This document shows positions 18,250-26,627 of a stretch of DNA of 51,555 nt, one piece after another. The stretch's first letter is position 1, and the number at the start of each line of letters is the position of its first letter. Origin of the DNA: Gemmatimonadota bacterium. Lineage in GTDB: Bacteria; Gemmatimonadota; Gemmatimonadetes; Longimicrobiales; Gaopeijiaceae. Below the pieces are notes generated by a model. It searched no databases and was not told where the DNA came from. It saw only the letters and a program-made list of their open reading frames with translations. Position numbers and translations under genes: made by a program. The stretch is from assembly GCA_027623325.1 (NCBI GenBank), contig JAQBXY010000025.1:1-51555 (forward strand). Direction: 5' to 3'.

Positions 18250-20687
18250 GTTATTCAGCCAAGGAAGTCCTTCGAGCCTCGGGGAAGGCCACCGCGTTCG
18301 CGGCGGCCTTCTTCGCCGTCATGGCGGCACTATCTCCTACAGCTGTCGTGGCTCAAGCCGATCAGACCGGCTTGGTGCGCGTCGATACGCTGCTCGTCGA
18401 GGGCAATCAGCGCATCCAGGCGCAGGTGATCCTCTCCCTATTCGCGGTACAGCCCGGTCAGGAGATCACCTACCGGGCGGTTCAGCGCGGCGTCAAGGAG
18501 CTCCTGGAAACGGGGCAATTTCGTGATGTTGTCGTCCGAGCACGCGGGCAGGACCCCTACGTCCTGGTCATCACGGTAGATGAACAGCCTATCGTTCGCC
18601 GGGTGGCCATCGAGGGGCTGCAGAACGTGTCGGTCCGAGAGGTCCGCGACACCACGGGCCTCAACACCGGGTTTCCGCTCAACCAGCAGCGCATCCTGGA
18701 CGCGAAGGCCTACATCCGGGCGGAGTTGGCATCCGAAGGGATACCGTTCGCAGAGATCGTGGACCGGGTCGTTCCGATTCCGGGCGCCGACAACGAAGTC
18801 GAGCTGATCATCGAAGTTGCGGAGGGCCAGCGCGTCACCATCGCACAGGTCCAGTTCATCGGGAATGAGGGCCTCGCCGACGGTGACCTTTCGGGCGCGA
18901 TGACCACGAAGGCCGAAGGATTCTGGTGGTTCCGGTCCGGTGCGTTCGATCAGATTGATTTCTCGCTGGATCTCGAAGGCAACCTCCCTCGACTGTACCG
19001 ATCCCGTGGCTACCTCGACTTCCGGATCGTCAACGACACGGTGATCGTCGATCCGGCCTCCGGAAAGGCGCGCGTCGAGATCACGGTCGACGAGGGGGTC
19101 CAGTATCGACTCGGTGAGTTCTCCGTCGAAGGCAACACGGTGTTCACCGACGCGGAACTCGAGGGGCTGTTCCGGGCTCGTCGCGGAGGAGGAATTCTCG
19201 GGACGTTGGGCTTGGGCGGCGGAAGCGCGTTGGTCAATGAGGTGGGTCAGGTCTTCGACGCAGAGGCGTTCAACGAGGCGATCCAATCGGTCCAAGAGCG
19301 CTACCGGAACGAGGGGTACCTGTACATCCGTGTCGATCCGGTCGTATCGGTGGTCGCCAATGCCGGTGGAGAGGGGGGCACGGTCAATGCGACCTGGCAG
19401 GTGACCGAGGGTACACCCGCCATCGTCAACCGCGTTTCGATCGTGGGGAACGAGTACACGTACGAGTGGGTCATCCGGAATCAGATGTTCATTCTGCCGG
19501 GCGACGTGTACAGTCAGGACCTACTCCTGCGCAGCTACCAGAACATCTCGGCGCTCGGTTTCTTCGAGGCACCGATGCCGTTCCCCGACATTACACCGCT
19601 CGACAACGGTGACGTCGACGTGACCTTCAACGTCGTCGAGAAGCAGACGGGCTCCATCAACTTCGGGACCTCTGTCGGTGGAGGAATCGGCCTGTCGGGC
19701 TTTGTGGGCTATGAACAGCCCAACCTGTTCGGCCAGGCCAAGGCGGGCACGCTCCGGTGGGACTTCGGACGGTACGTGAACAGCTTCGAGCTGGCGTACA
19801 CCGATCCGGCGCTGTATCAGACCCGGACGTCGGCGACGATCTCGCTCTTCAACTCTCGCGACCGGTTCTTTCAGTTCTCATCCGGCCGTCGGCGGAGAAT
19901 CGGCACGAACCTCCGGGTCGGTTTCCCGTGGCGCTCGGCACGATCCACGAGGGTATTCCTTGGCTACGGGATTTCGCGCACGAAGTATGAGCTCTTCAAC
20001 GACGTCGATGACAACTCTTTGTTCGGTCGCCCTCCTGGGGTGCAGAGTCAGCTCTCTGCCGGCATCACGCGTCAATCGCTCGACCATCCGCTCTTCCCGA
20101 CCATCGGCTCGCGCCAGAACCTCAACGTGGAGCAGAACGGAGGGTTCCTCGGCGGCGATGGAGACTTCACGCGGGTGCTGGGTGATGCGACCTGGTGGGT
20201 GCCGGTCGGTCGCCTCGGTGGAAGCGATACCGGTGGTGGGGTGCGCTTCGCATTGGGACTCACGCTGAAGGGTGGCGCCGTCTTCGGCGACGCCGAAGCC
20301 TTCCCGTTCGACCGCTTCTGGATGGGTGGTGTTCAGTTCGGCCAGAATCTCCGTGGCTACGACGAGACCTCGGTCACGCCCCTCGGATATTTTGCGGAGC
20401 GCTCGGCGGACATTACCGACATCGATCGCTTGGGAGATGCGTTCTTCACGCTCACGGCTGAATACGCGATCCGCCTCAACGACCAGATCGGCATGGGCCT
20501 CTTTTACGATGCCGGCTCGGTCTGGCGGGATCCAGGCGAGTTCGACCCCACGAGCCTGTTTCGAGGGGCGGGCTTTGGCGTGCAGGTCGTAACACCGTTC
20601 GGACCGATTGGCCTCGACTACGCCTACGGATTCGATCGTGACGTGCCGGGTTGGCAGTTGCACTTCCGGATGGGCCCGGGATTCTAG
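18246..20687 (+). CDS. bamA: BamA/Omp85 outer-membrane protein assembly factor
   Basis: An 813-aa Omp85 protein that folds beta-barrel proteins into the outer membrane. A signal peptide (about 1-35, ending VVAQA) precedes five POTRA-like repeats (about 38-420: VDTLLVEGNQRI..., VRRVAIEGLQNV..., VTIAQVQFIGNE..., YRLGEFSVEGNTVF..., VNRVSIVGNEYT...). The C-terminal barrel contains the Omp85 motif region (RFWMGGVQFGQNLRGYDE) and ends in phenylalanine (HFRMGPGF). The GTG start overlaps the clpC stop (GTGA), so it is translated in coupling with clpC. A skp-like chaperone gene and lpxD follow, as in many diderms. Confidence 0.95.
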   Translation: MSYSAKEVLRASGKATAFAAAFFAVMAALSPTAVVAQADQTGLVRVDTLLVEGNQRIQAQVILSLFAVQPGQEITYRAVQRGVKELLETGQFRDVVVRARGQDPYVLVITVDEQPIVRRVAIEGLQNVSVREVRDTTGLNTGFPLNQQRILDAKAYIRAELASEGIPFAEIVDRVVPIPGADNEVELIIEVAEGQRVTIAQVQFIGNEGLADGDLSGAMTTKAEGFWWFRSGAFDQIDFSLDLEGNLPRLYRSRGYLDFRIVNDTVIVDPASGKARVEITVDEGVQYRLGEFSVEGNTVFTDAELEGLFRARRGGGILGTLGLGGGSALVNEVGQVFDAEAFNEAIQSVQERYRNEGYLYIRVDPVVSVVANAGGEGGTVNATWQVTEGTPAIVNRVSIVGNEYTYEWVIRNQMFILPGDVYSQDLLLRSYQNISALGFFEAPMPFPDITPLDNGDVDVTFNVVEKQTGSINFGTSVGGGIGLSGFVGYEQPNLFGQAKAGTLRWDFGRYVNSFELAYTDPALYQTRTSATISLFNSRDRFFQFSSGRRRRIGTNLRVGFPWRSARSTRVFLGYGISRTKYELFNDVDDNSLFGRPPGVQSQLSAGITRQSLDHPLFPTIGSRQNLNVEQNGGFLGGDGDFTRVLGDATWWVPVGRLGGSDTGGGVRFALGLTLKGGAVFGDAEAFPFDRFWMGGVQFGQNLRGYDETSVTPLGYFAERSADITDIDRLGDAFFTLTAEYAIRLNDQIGMGLFYDAGSVWRDPGEFDPTSLFRGAGFGVQVVTPFGPIGLDYAYGFDRDVPGWQLHFRMGPGF

Positions 20688-20815
20688 AAATTATCCGGCT
20701 CTGCCGATGGGTCCGGCGCGGCCGGTTGTGTGGAACACGGGAACCTGCCGCCCCTTTTGGACTACGACCGAGCGGCGGGTCGATACTTGCAAGTCACCAG
20801 ATGGAGTACGAGATC

Positions 20816-21355
20816 ATGCGACGCACCTCCTACGCGTTCACGGCGCTGGCTTTTCTGCTCACGGCAGGGGCCGTTGAGGCGCAGGCGCTCAAGATCGCCT
20901 ATATCAATTCGCAGGAAATCCTGCTCAGCGCGCCCGGAGCCGATGCTGCCCAGCAGCAGTTCGATCAGGAAATGCAGAGCTATCAAGTCGAGGTCGCTCA
21001 ACTCGAGAGCGAACTCGAGAACCTGGAAGCCTCGCTCCAGCAGCAACAGCTGACGTTGTCGCCCGAGGCCAAGGCGAACCGAGAGCAGCAGCTGCAGCAG
21101 AAGTTTCAGCAGTACCAGCAGCGTACCGCGCAGCTCCAGGAGCTCGCGAATTCGAGGCGCGCTGCGCTCATCCAGCCGGTCATGGATAACATCACCGCGG
21201 TGATCGAATCGATGCGTGAAGAGGGTGCCTATTCCCTCATCCTGGACGCGGCTGCCGGTTCCATCATCTCGGCAGATCCGGCGCTCGACCTCACGCAGCA
21301 GGTGATATCGAGACTTCAATCGCCGACAGGCGCGGCCCCCGGCGGCGCTCGGTAA
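20816..21355 (+). CDS. skp: OmpH/Skp-family periplasmic chaperone
   Basis: A 179-aa protein with a clear signal peptide (MRRTSYAFTALAFLLTAGAVEAQ). The OmpH fold follows: a KIAYINSQEIL first strand, then a long, highly charged Gln/Glu-rich coiled coil (about 45-130, many QQ and EL pairs), then a short strand region (AYSLILDAAAGSIISADPALDLT). Skp holds unfolded outer-membrane proteins before BamA. ATG 20816 gives the better signal peptide; in-frame ATG 20801 would add MEYEI. The gene follows bamA by 128 nt and ends before a strong terminator hairpin. Confidence 0.9.
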   Translation: MRRTSYAFTALAFLLTAGAVEAQALKIAYINSQEILLSAPGADAAQQQFDQEMQSYQVEVAQLESELENLEASLQQQQLTLSPEAKANREQQLQQKFQQYQQRTAQLQELANSRRAALIQPVMDNITAVIESMREEGAYSLILDAAAGSIISADPALDLTQQVISRLQSPTGAAPGGAR

Positions 21356-21381
21356 CACGGGTCCGCCGAAGAGCGGTTGGG

Positions 21382-21429
21382 GAGGGGCGGCGAAGCGGAT
21401 TGACCCCTCTGCCGCCCCTCTCTCTCTTT
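21382..21429 (+). terminator. Rho-independent terminator hairpin between skp and lpxD
   Basis: GAGGGGCGGC (21382-21391) pairs perfectly with GCCGCCCCTC (21411-21420) and is followed by TCTCTCTTT. It lies 26 nt past the skp stop. Because lpxD begins within about 40-80 nt on the same strand, it may act as a partial terminator inside the envelope gene string. Confidence 0.8.
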
Positions 21430-21466
21430 GGGGGACGTTTCACATCCCGGCACAGCGAGGCCCTCC

Positions 21467-22531
21467 TTGAACGATCCGCGTACCGAGAGCTCGCCGAGGC
21501 CGTCCTTGACGCTCGGATCGATCGGCGAAGTCGTAGGCGGTCGGGTCGTGGGTGACCAAGACCTCGAGGTCTCCGGGATCGCCCCGGCGGGCGAGGCGGG
21601 TGAAGCCCAGATCGCCTTCCTGGCGTCCCGGCGATACCTCCGACGTATAGCCGGGTCGCAGTGCGCCGCGTACCTGGTATCGGCGGAGCTGGAGGCCGAA
21701 CTGGCGCCCGATACTCCCCGTGTCGTGGTCGATGCTCCGTACCCCGCGCTCCGAACGCTCCTCCAACAGTTCTTTCCCGCCGAAGAACGGACTCCCGGGA
21801 TCCACCCGACGGCGGTGATCGGACACGGTGTACGATTCGGCTCGCGGGTGAGCGTGGGACCCTATGCCGTGCTCCAAGACCGCGTGCAGGTGGGGGATGA
21901 CGTCATCATCGGAGCGCACTCCGTACTAGGTGCAGGGACGGTGATCGGAGCGAGAACCCGCCTCTATCCGCACGTCGTTGCCTACGACGACTGTGTCATC
22001 GGAGACGACGTCATCGTGCACTCGGGCGCTCGGCTCGGTGCCGACGGGTTCGGATACACACAGGTGGACGGGGAGCGACACAAGATGCCCCAGGTCGGCC
22101 GGTGTGTGATCGGGGATGGCGTCGAGATCGGCGCGAACACGACGATCGATCGTGGCTCCCTCGGCGACACCGTCATCGGTGAGGGAGTGAAGATCGACAA
22201 CCTCGTCCAGATCGCTCACAACGTGCGCGTCGGGGCCCGTAGCCTGATCGCTGCCCTCGTCGGCGTTGCCGGATCCACACGCATCGGGAAGAACGTTTGG
22301 CTGGGTGGGCAGGCGGGTGTCATCAACCAGCTCGAGATCGGGGATGGGGCTCGGGTGGTCGTCGCTTCGACGGTCATGCGTGACGTGCCTGCCGGTGAGA
22401 CGGTCTCCGGGCATCCGGCCCGACCGCATCGCGAGGACCTGAGAAGGCAGGCGCGCCTCGGTCGACTTTCCCACCTCAAGCGTCGGGTCGAGCGGTTGGA
22501 GGAGGAGATGCGGCGCCTTTCCTCGGAGTAG
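21467..22531 (+). CDS. lpxD: UDP-3-O-acyl-glucosamine N-acyltransferase LpxD
   Basis: A 354-aa third enzyme of lipid A synthesis, adding the N-linked acyl chain to UDP-3-O-acyl-GlcN. The N-terminal uridine-binding domain ([18 protein letters not shown]...[11 protein letters not shown]) is followed by the left-handed beta-helix of hexapeptide repeats. The catalytic-histidine segment is [15 protein letters not shown] and the helix carries [23 protein letters not shown]-terminal helix (about 325-354, [16 protein letters not shown]) helps trimer assembly. The start is uncertain. TTG 21467 has GCGAGG six bases upstream; TTG 21506 is similar, while TTG 21428 sits in the terminator tail with no ribosome-binding site. 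Confidence 0.93.
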   Translation: MNDPRTESSPRPSLTLGSIGEVVGGRVVGDQDLEVSGIAPAGEAGEAQIAFLASRRYLRRIAGSQCAAYLVSAELEAELAPDTPRVVVDAPYPALRTLLQQFFPAEERTPGIHPTAVIGHGVRFGSRVSVGPYAVLQDRVQVGDDVIIGAHSVLGAGTVIGARTRLYPHVVAYDDCVIGDDVIVHSGARLGADGFGYTQVDGERHKMPQVGRCVIGDGVEIGANTTIDRGSLGDTVIGEGVKIDNLVQIAHNVRVGARSLIAALVGVAGSTRIGKNVWLGGQAGVINQLEIGDGARVVVASTVMRDVPAGETVSGHPARPHREDLRRQARLGRLSHLKRRVERLEEEMRRLSSE

Positions 22532-22611
22532 GGTGCGTGTCCTATCGTGTGTCTGTCTCTTCGGAGGCGTTATTTTGTCGGGTCGCGTAATCTTCCGGTG
22601 AGGCAAGCGCT

Positions 22612-23898
22612 ATGAGTCGCCCTTCCCAGCGCACGATTTCAAAGTCCGTAACCCTCGAGGGGACGGGAGTCCACTCCGGCGAGAGCGCGTCGCTCACCTT
22701 CCGGGCGGCTGAGCCCGGGAGCGGTGTACGTTTTCGCCGAGTGGATGTCGAGGGGAGTCCCGAGGTGCCTGCCGATCTCGACTTTGTGGTCGGGAGTGAT
22801 CACGGCACGACTCTGGGCCGAGACGGAACGACGATCATGACCGTCGAACACGTCCTGGGGGCTTTGGCGGCTCTCTCGATCGACAACGTCACGATGGAGC
22901 TGGCCGGACCCGAGGTCCCCATCCGTGATGGCTCGTTCCGAGACTTTCTGGCGGCGCTCGATGAAGCGGTGCCGTTGGATCAAGACGTCGAGGCGGCTGT
23001 CATCGAAGTCTCCGGCGTAGTGCAGGCGAGTGATGAGAGTGGCCGGTCCTCCTATGTCGCGACATCTGCCGAAGGGCTGAGAATCTCGTCGACGATCGAT
23101 TTCGACCATCCGGCGATCGGGCGTCGCTACGGTTCCTTTCTCATCGATGAATCGACCTTCCGGTCGGGGTTGGCCGACGCGCGCACCTTTGGATTCCGGG
23201 CCGATGCCGACTCGTTGCGTGAGCGGGGGCTGGCCCTCGGCGCGTCGATCGAGAACACGGTAGTCCTCGACGAGAGCACGGTGCTTAACGAAGAGCTTCG
23301 GTTCGACGATGAATTCTTGCGTCACAAGGTCGGCGATATCGTCGGCGACCTCGCGCTCCTGGGGGGGCGCTTGAGCGCCCACGTGATCGCAGAACGACCG
23401 AGTCATGCCGGGAACGTCGCCCTCGCTCGCGCCATTCGTCAGCACATCAGGCGCTCGGGACCGCCCTTCGCCGACATCAATCGGATCATGGAGTTTCTGC
23501 CGCACCGATACCCCATGTTGCTCGTAGACCGGATCATCGACTTCGAGGCAGGACGGAGCATCGTCGGCATCAAGAATGTCACGATCAACGAACCCTTCTT
23601 TCAGGGCCACTATCCGGGCCACCCGATCATGCCGGGCGTCCTGATTATCGAGGCGATGGCGCAGTGTGGCGGTCTCCTCCTCATGGACGAGGTGGACGAC
23701 ATGGGAGAGAAGGTCGTCTACTTCATGACGATGGATAACGTCAAGTTTCGGCGGCCCGTGACTCCAGGCGACACCCTGCTCTTCGAGCTGGAGGTCATTC
23801 AGTTCCGGCGGGGCGTCTGCCGAATGGCGGGCCGCGGCCTCGTGGATGGGAAGGTCGTCGCCGAGGCCGAGTTCATGGCCAAGATCATGGATAAGTGA
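22612..23898 (+). CDS. lpxC-fabZ: Bifunctional LpxC-FabZ fusion (deacetylase / hydroxyacyl-ACP dehydratase)
   Basis: A 428-aa fusion. Residues 1-about 282 are LpxC, the committed zinc deacetylase of lipid A synthesis: H80 (TVEHVLGAL), H238 and D242 (FLRHKVGDIVGD) bind zinc, and H265 (ERPSHAGN) is the catalytic histidine. Residues about 288-428 are FabZ, the hot-dog-fold 3-hydroxyacyl-ACP dehydratase: EFLPHRYPMLLVDRI, then catalytic H337 in GHYPGHP and E347 in GVLIIEAMAQ. Both active sites look intact. The two activities compete for and supply hydroxyacyl-ACP, so a fusion may balance lipid A against phospholipid. Such fusions are known in Bacteroidota and relatives. It is followed directly by lpxA. 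Confidence 0.95.
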   Translation: MSRPSQRTISKSVTLEGTGVHSGESASLTFRAAEPGSGVRFRRVDVEGSPEVPADLDFVVGSDHGTTLGRDGTTIMTVEHVLGALAALSIDNVTMELAGPEVPIRDGSFRDFLAALDEAVPLDQDVEAAVIEVSGVVQASDESGRSSYVATSAEGLRISSTIDFDHPAIGRRYGSFLIDESTFRSGLADARTFGFRADADSLRERGLALGASIENTVVLDESTVLNEELRFDDEFLRHKVGDIVGDLALLGGRLSAHVIAERPSHAGNVALARAIRQHIRRSGPPFADINRIMEFLPHRYPMLLVDRIIDFEAGRSIVGIKNVTINEPFFQGHYPGHPIMPGVLIIEAMAQCGGLLLMDEVDDMGEKVVYFMTMDNVKFRRPVTPGDTLLFELEVIQFRRGVCRMAGRGLVDGKVVAEAEFMAKIMDK

Positions 23899-23900
23899 TC

Positions 23901-24707
23901 ATGCAGGATGCGGCCGCGTTGAACGTGCGTCCCGAAGCCCAGGTCCACCCCACCGCGATCGTACATGAAGAGGCGCGCCTGGGCCCTGGAGTGATCGTGG
24001 GACCGTGGGCACTCGTAGGCCCTGGGGTGGTCATCGGGGCGGGGACCCATGTCGGGCCGCGCGTCCTGATCGAAAAGCACACGAGCGTCGGCGAGGATTG
24101 TTTTCTCGCGAACGGAGCGGTGCTGGGGACCGATCCTCAGGACCTGAAGTACATGGGCGAGCACTCGACCCTCGTGATCGGCGATCGGACGATTGTTCGG
24201 GAGTTCGCGACACTCAACCGCGGGACGTCGGCCCACGGCCGGACGATCGTGGGCAGCGACTGCCTACTCATGGCATACACCCATGTCGCGCACGACTGCG
24301 AGATCGGAAACCACGTCATTCTGGCCAACTCCGTTCATATGGCCGGGCATGTGAGCATCGAGGACTGGGCGATCGTCGGCGGAGTGACCCCTATTCATCA
24401 GTTCGTTCGGATCGGGGCTCACGCGTTCGTCGGGGGTGGGTCTCGTGTGCCTCAGGATGTGCCCCCGTATTGCCGCGCGGCGGGGAATCCGCCGAAGCTC
24501 TACGGACTGAATACCGTCGGCCTCGACCGACGGGGGTTGTCCGAAGATGTGAGGAAGGCGCTCAAGCGTACCTATCGCCTCCTCTTCCAGAGCGACCTCA
24601 GCTTGACGAAGGCGCTGGATCGTGTCGACGATGAAGTCATGGGCTTTCCCGAGGTGAGGCACCTCGTGGCGTTCATCCGCGCGAGTGAGCGAGGGATCAC
24701 CACATGA
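23901..24707 (+). CDS. lpxA: Acyl-ACP:UDP-GlcNAc O-acyltransferase LpxA
   Basis: A 268-aa first enzyme of lipid A synthesis. The beta-helix repeats start at VHPTAIVHEEARLGPGVIVGPWALVGPG. The catalytic histidine lies in AYTHVAHDCEIGNHV, with the conserved IVGGVTPIHQFVRIG and an acyl-ruler region before the C-terminal helical bundle (GLSEDVRKALKRTYRLLFQS). ATG 23901 starts 2 nt after the fusion gene's stop; GTG 23895 overlapping that stop is an alternative. It lies in the order lpxD, lpxC-fabZ, lpxA, small ORF, lpxB. Confidence 0.95.
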   Translation: MQDAAALNVRPEAQVHPTAIVHEEARLGPGVIVGPWALVGPGVVIGAGTHVGPRVLIEKHTSVGEDCFLANGAVLGTDPQDLKYMGEHSTLVIGDRTIVREFATLNRGTSAHGRTIVGSDCLLMAYTHVAHDCEIGNHVILANSVHMAGHVSIEDWAIVGGVTPIHQFVRIGAHAFVGGGSRVPQDVPPYCRAAGNPPKLYGLNTVGLDRRGLSEDVRKALKRTYRLLFQSDLSLTKALDRVDDEVMGFPEVRHLVAFIRASERGITT

Positions 24708-24725
24708 CCCGACGGAATTGATCGA

Positions 24726-24860
24726 ATGTCGTTGATACGGGCTAGAAGACGCCGGAAGAAGAATTGGATCGCAGCGCGAAAGGGGATGGCGAAGGGGCGC
24801 CTCATGGGACTTCTCGTCCTCACGTTGCTCGCGATCTGGTATTTGGGCTGGCGTTTCTGA
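24726..24860 (+). CDS. Small basic single-pass membrane protein between lpxA and lpxB (44 aa)
   Basis: A 44-residue open frame starting at ATG 24726, 18 nt after the lpxA stop and ending 4 nt before the lpxB ATG. It fills the only gap in this tightly packed lipid A run. The N-terminal 26 residues are very basic (an RARRRRKK cluster near the start, then further Lys/Arg). Residues about 27-42 are hydrophobic (MGLLVLTLLAIWYLGW), predicting one membrane helix with a cytoplasmic basic tail. A weak GGAA lies about 9 nt upstream. No known family is recognised. Tight spacing and composition support it, but a chance ORF cannot be excluded. Confidence 0.5.
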   Translation: MSLIRARRRRKKNWIAARKGMAKGRLMGLLVLTLLAIWYLGWRF

Positions 24861-24864
24861 CGCC

Positions 24865-25995
24865 ATGAGCGCCCCCAGGATCCTGCTCCTGGCAGGAGAA
24901 CCGTCGGGCGATCAGTACGGGGGCGCTCTCGCACAAGCGCTTCGGCGTCGATATCCGGACGCAGGCCTGGTTGGGACGGGTGGACCGGAGATGAGGTCGG
25001 CGGGGGTCGAGTTAATCGAGGACATCGACACCATGGCGGTCATGGGGTTCGTCGAGGTCGTCCCAAAGCTCTGGGGCAGCTGGCAACTCAAGCGTCGTAT
25101 CTGTGACCTGATGGACGAGCGTCGCCCCGACCTCGTGGTGCTGATCGACTATCCCGGCCTCAACATGCGGCTCGCTCGAGCCGCCAAGGAGCGGGGCCTC
25201 GCCGTCCTCTACTATGTGCCCCCCAAAGTGTGGGCATGGAGGACGTCTCGGGCGAAGGCTCTGGCGGAGATCACCGAGCGCGTGGCGGTCGTCCTTCCGT
25301 TCGAGGTGGACCTACTGCGGGGCTGGGGCGTGGAGGCCACCTACGTCGGGCACCCTCTCCTCGAACGCTCGGACGATGTGCCGGATCGGGAGTCGTTCTG
25401 CAAACAGTGGGGACTCGACCCCTCTCGGCGCCTTCTGGCGATCTTGCCCGGGTCACGCGCACAGGAAGTCCGACGCCACATCGAGCCCTTTGGTCGGATC
25501 GCAGATCTGGTGGCCCGTGCGCGCCGCGACGTCCTCCCCGTTTTCTCGCGCGCGGCCTCGATTCACGCCGCAGCCTTTCACCGCACGGGGTTTCCTTTCG
25601 TGGATGATGCGCGGGCTCTCTTGCGGCATGCAGACGCCGCGCTCATCAAGTCCGGTACCGCCACCCTCGAGGCTGCCATCGAGGGCACCCCGCATGTTGT
25701 CGCCTACATCACGAATCCCATAACCATGGCGATCGGGAAGCACTTGTTGGTGGCGGACCACATCGCGTTGCCCAACCTCGTCGCCGAATCTCGGCTCGTC
25801 CCGGAGCTTCTCCAGGAGCAGGTCCAGCCCCATACCGCCGGCCACCTTCTTCTGGATCTTCTCGACCACACGAGTGAAATACGGTCACAACAAGTGGTCG
25901 GCTTCGAGCGTGTGCGCGACCGGCTGGGGACGCCGGGTGCGGCCGGGCGCGTGGCGGCTATGGCGGAGGAACTCATCGAGCGTGGTCGGGCGTGA
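24865..25995 (+). CDS. lpxB: Lipid-A-disaccharide synthase LpxB
   Basis: A 376-aa GT19 glycosyltransferase joining UDP-diacyl-GlcN and lipid X into the disaccharide. The N-terminal LLLAGEPSGDQYGGALAQAL, GTGGPEMRSAG, LIDYPGLNMRLA and YYVPPKVWAWRTSRAK are standard LpxB signatures, as are GHPLLE, ILPGSRAQEVRRH and the donor-binding ALIKSGTATLEAAIEGTPHVVAY. The length is typical. It starts 4 nt after the small ORF and overlaps the next gene by 4 nt (GTGA). Confidence 0.95.
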   Translation: MSAPRILLLAGEPSGDQYGGALAQALRRRYPDAGLVGTGGPEMRSAGVELIEDIDTMAVMGFVEVVPKLWGSWQLKRRICDLMDERRPDLVVLIDYPGLNMRLARAAKERGLAVLYYVPPKVWAWRTSRAKALAEITERVAVVLPFEVDLLRGWGVEATYVGHPLLERSDDVPDRESFCKQWGLDPSRRLLAILPGSRAQEVRRHIEPFGRIADLVARARRDVLPVFSRAASIHAAAFHRTGFPFVDDARALLRHADAALIKSGTATLEAAIEGTPHVVAYITNPITMAIGKHLLVADHIALPNLVAESRLVPELLQEQVQPHTAGHLLLDLLDHTSEIRSQQVVGFERVRDRLGTPGAAGRVAAMAEELIERGRA

Positions 25996-26627
25996 GCGAT
26001 CTCCGCTTCGAGAGCGCGGGTGTCCTTGGCTCGGGTCTGGTGAGTGCCCTTTTTTTCACCACCACCGTTCGTCGTCACGGTCACGGGGAGTACGAACGAT
26101 TCCGAGAGGCGGGTGAGCCGGTCATGTTCGTCTTTTGGCATGGCCAACTGCTGTCGCTTGTGCACTACCACCGGCACGAAGGCATCGTGGTACTCGTCAG
26201 CGAGCATGCAGACGGCGAGTACGTCACGCGCGTAATCGAACGAAACGGCTTCGGTGCAGTGCGCGGCTCGAGTACACGAGGGGGCATGAAGGGGCTCAAG
26301 GGACTCGTTCGTGCCGCCCGGAAGGGGAGAGACCTCGCGGTGACGCCGGATGGCCCTACAGGCCCCGCTTGCGAATTCAAACCGGGTGCCCTGGTCGCGG
26401 CTCAGATCACGGGTGTTCCTGTGATCCCGATCGCGGTGCGGGCGTCGAAGGGTTGGCGTTTTCGCAGCTGGGACGGCTTTCTCGTACCGCGCCCCTTTTC
26501 GGCCATCACGATCGAATATCTGCCCGCCCGCTACATCCCGCGTGCGGCGAGTCGCGTCGAGTTGGCCACCATCGCTGAGGAGATCGGAAGCCAGCTCAAT
26601 CAACGAATCCAGGGCGATGCGGAGTGA
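25992..26627 (+). CDS. lpxJ: DUF374 lysophospholipid-acyltransferase-like protein, probable lipid A late acyltransferase (LpxJ-like)
   Basis: A 211-aa member of the DUF374 family: VFWHGQLLSL (about 40-49, the acyltransferase histidine region), VLVSEHADGEYVTRVIERNGFGAVRGSSTRGG, DLAVTPDGPTGPACEFKPGALVAAQITGVPVIPIAVRA and a C-terminal basic/aromatic region. LpxJ of epsilonproteobacteria, a non-canonical secondary acyltransferase of lipid A, belongs to this family. Its position between lpxB and lpxK, with 4-nt overlaps on both sides and no LpxL/LpxM-type gene in the window, makes a lipid A acyltransferase role likely. The acyl position is unknown. GTG start at 25992. Confidence 0.8.
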   Translation: MSDLRFESAGVLGSGLVSALFFTTTVRRHGHGEYERFREAGEPVMFVFWHGQLLSLVHYHRHEGIVVLVSEHADGEYVTRVIERNGFGAVRGSSTRGGMKGLKGLVRAARKGRDLAVTPDGPTGPACEFKPGALVAAQITGVPVIPIAVRASKGWRFRSWDGFLVPRPFSAITIEYLPARYIPRAASRVELATIAEEIGSQLNQRIQGDAE

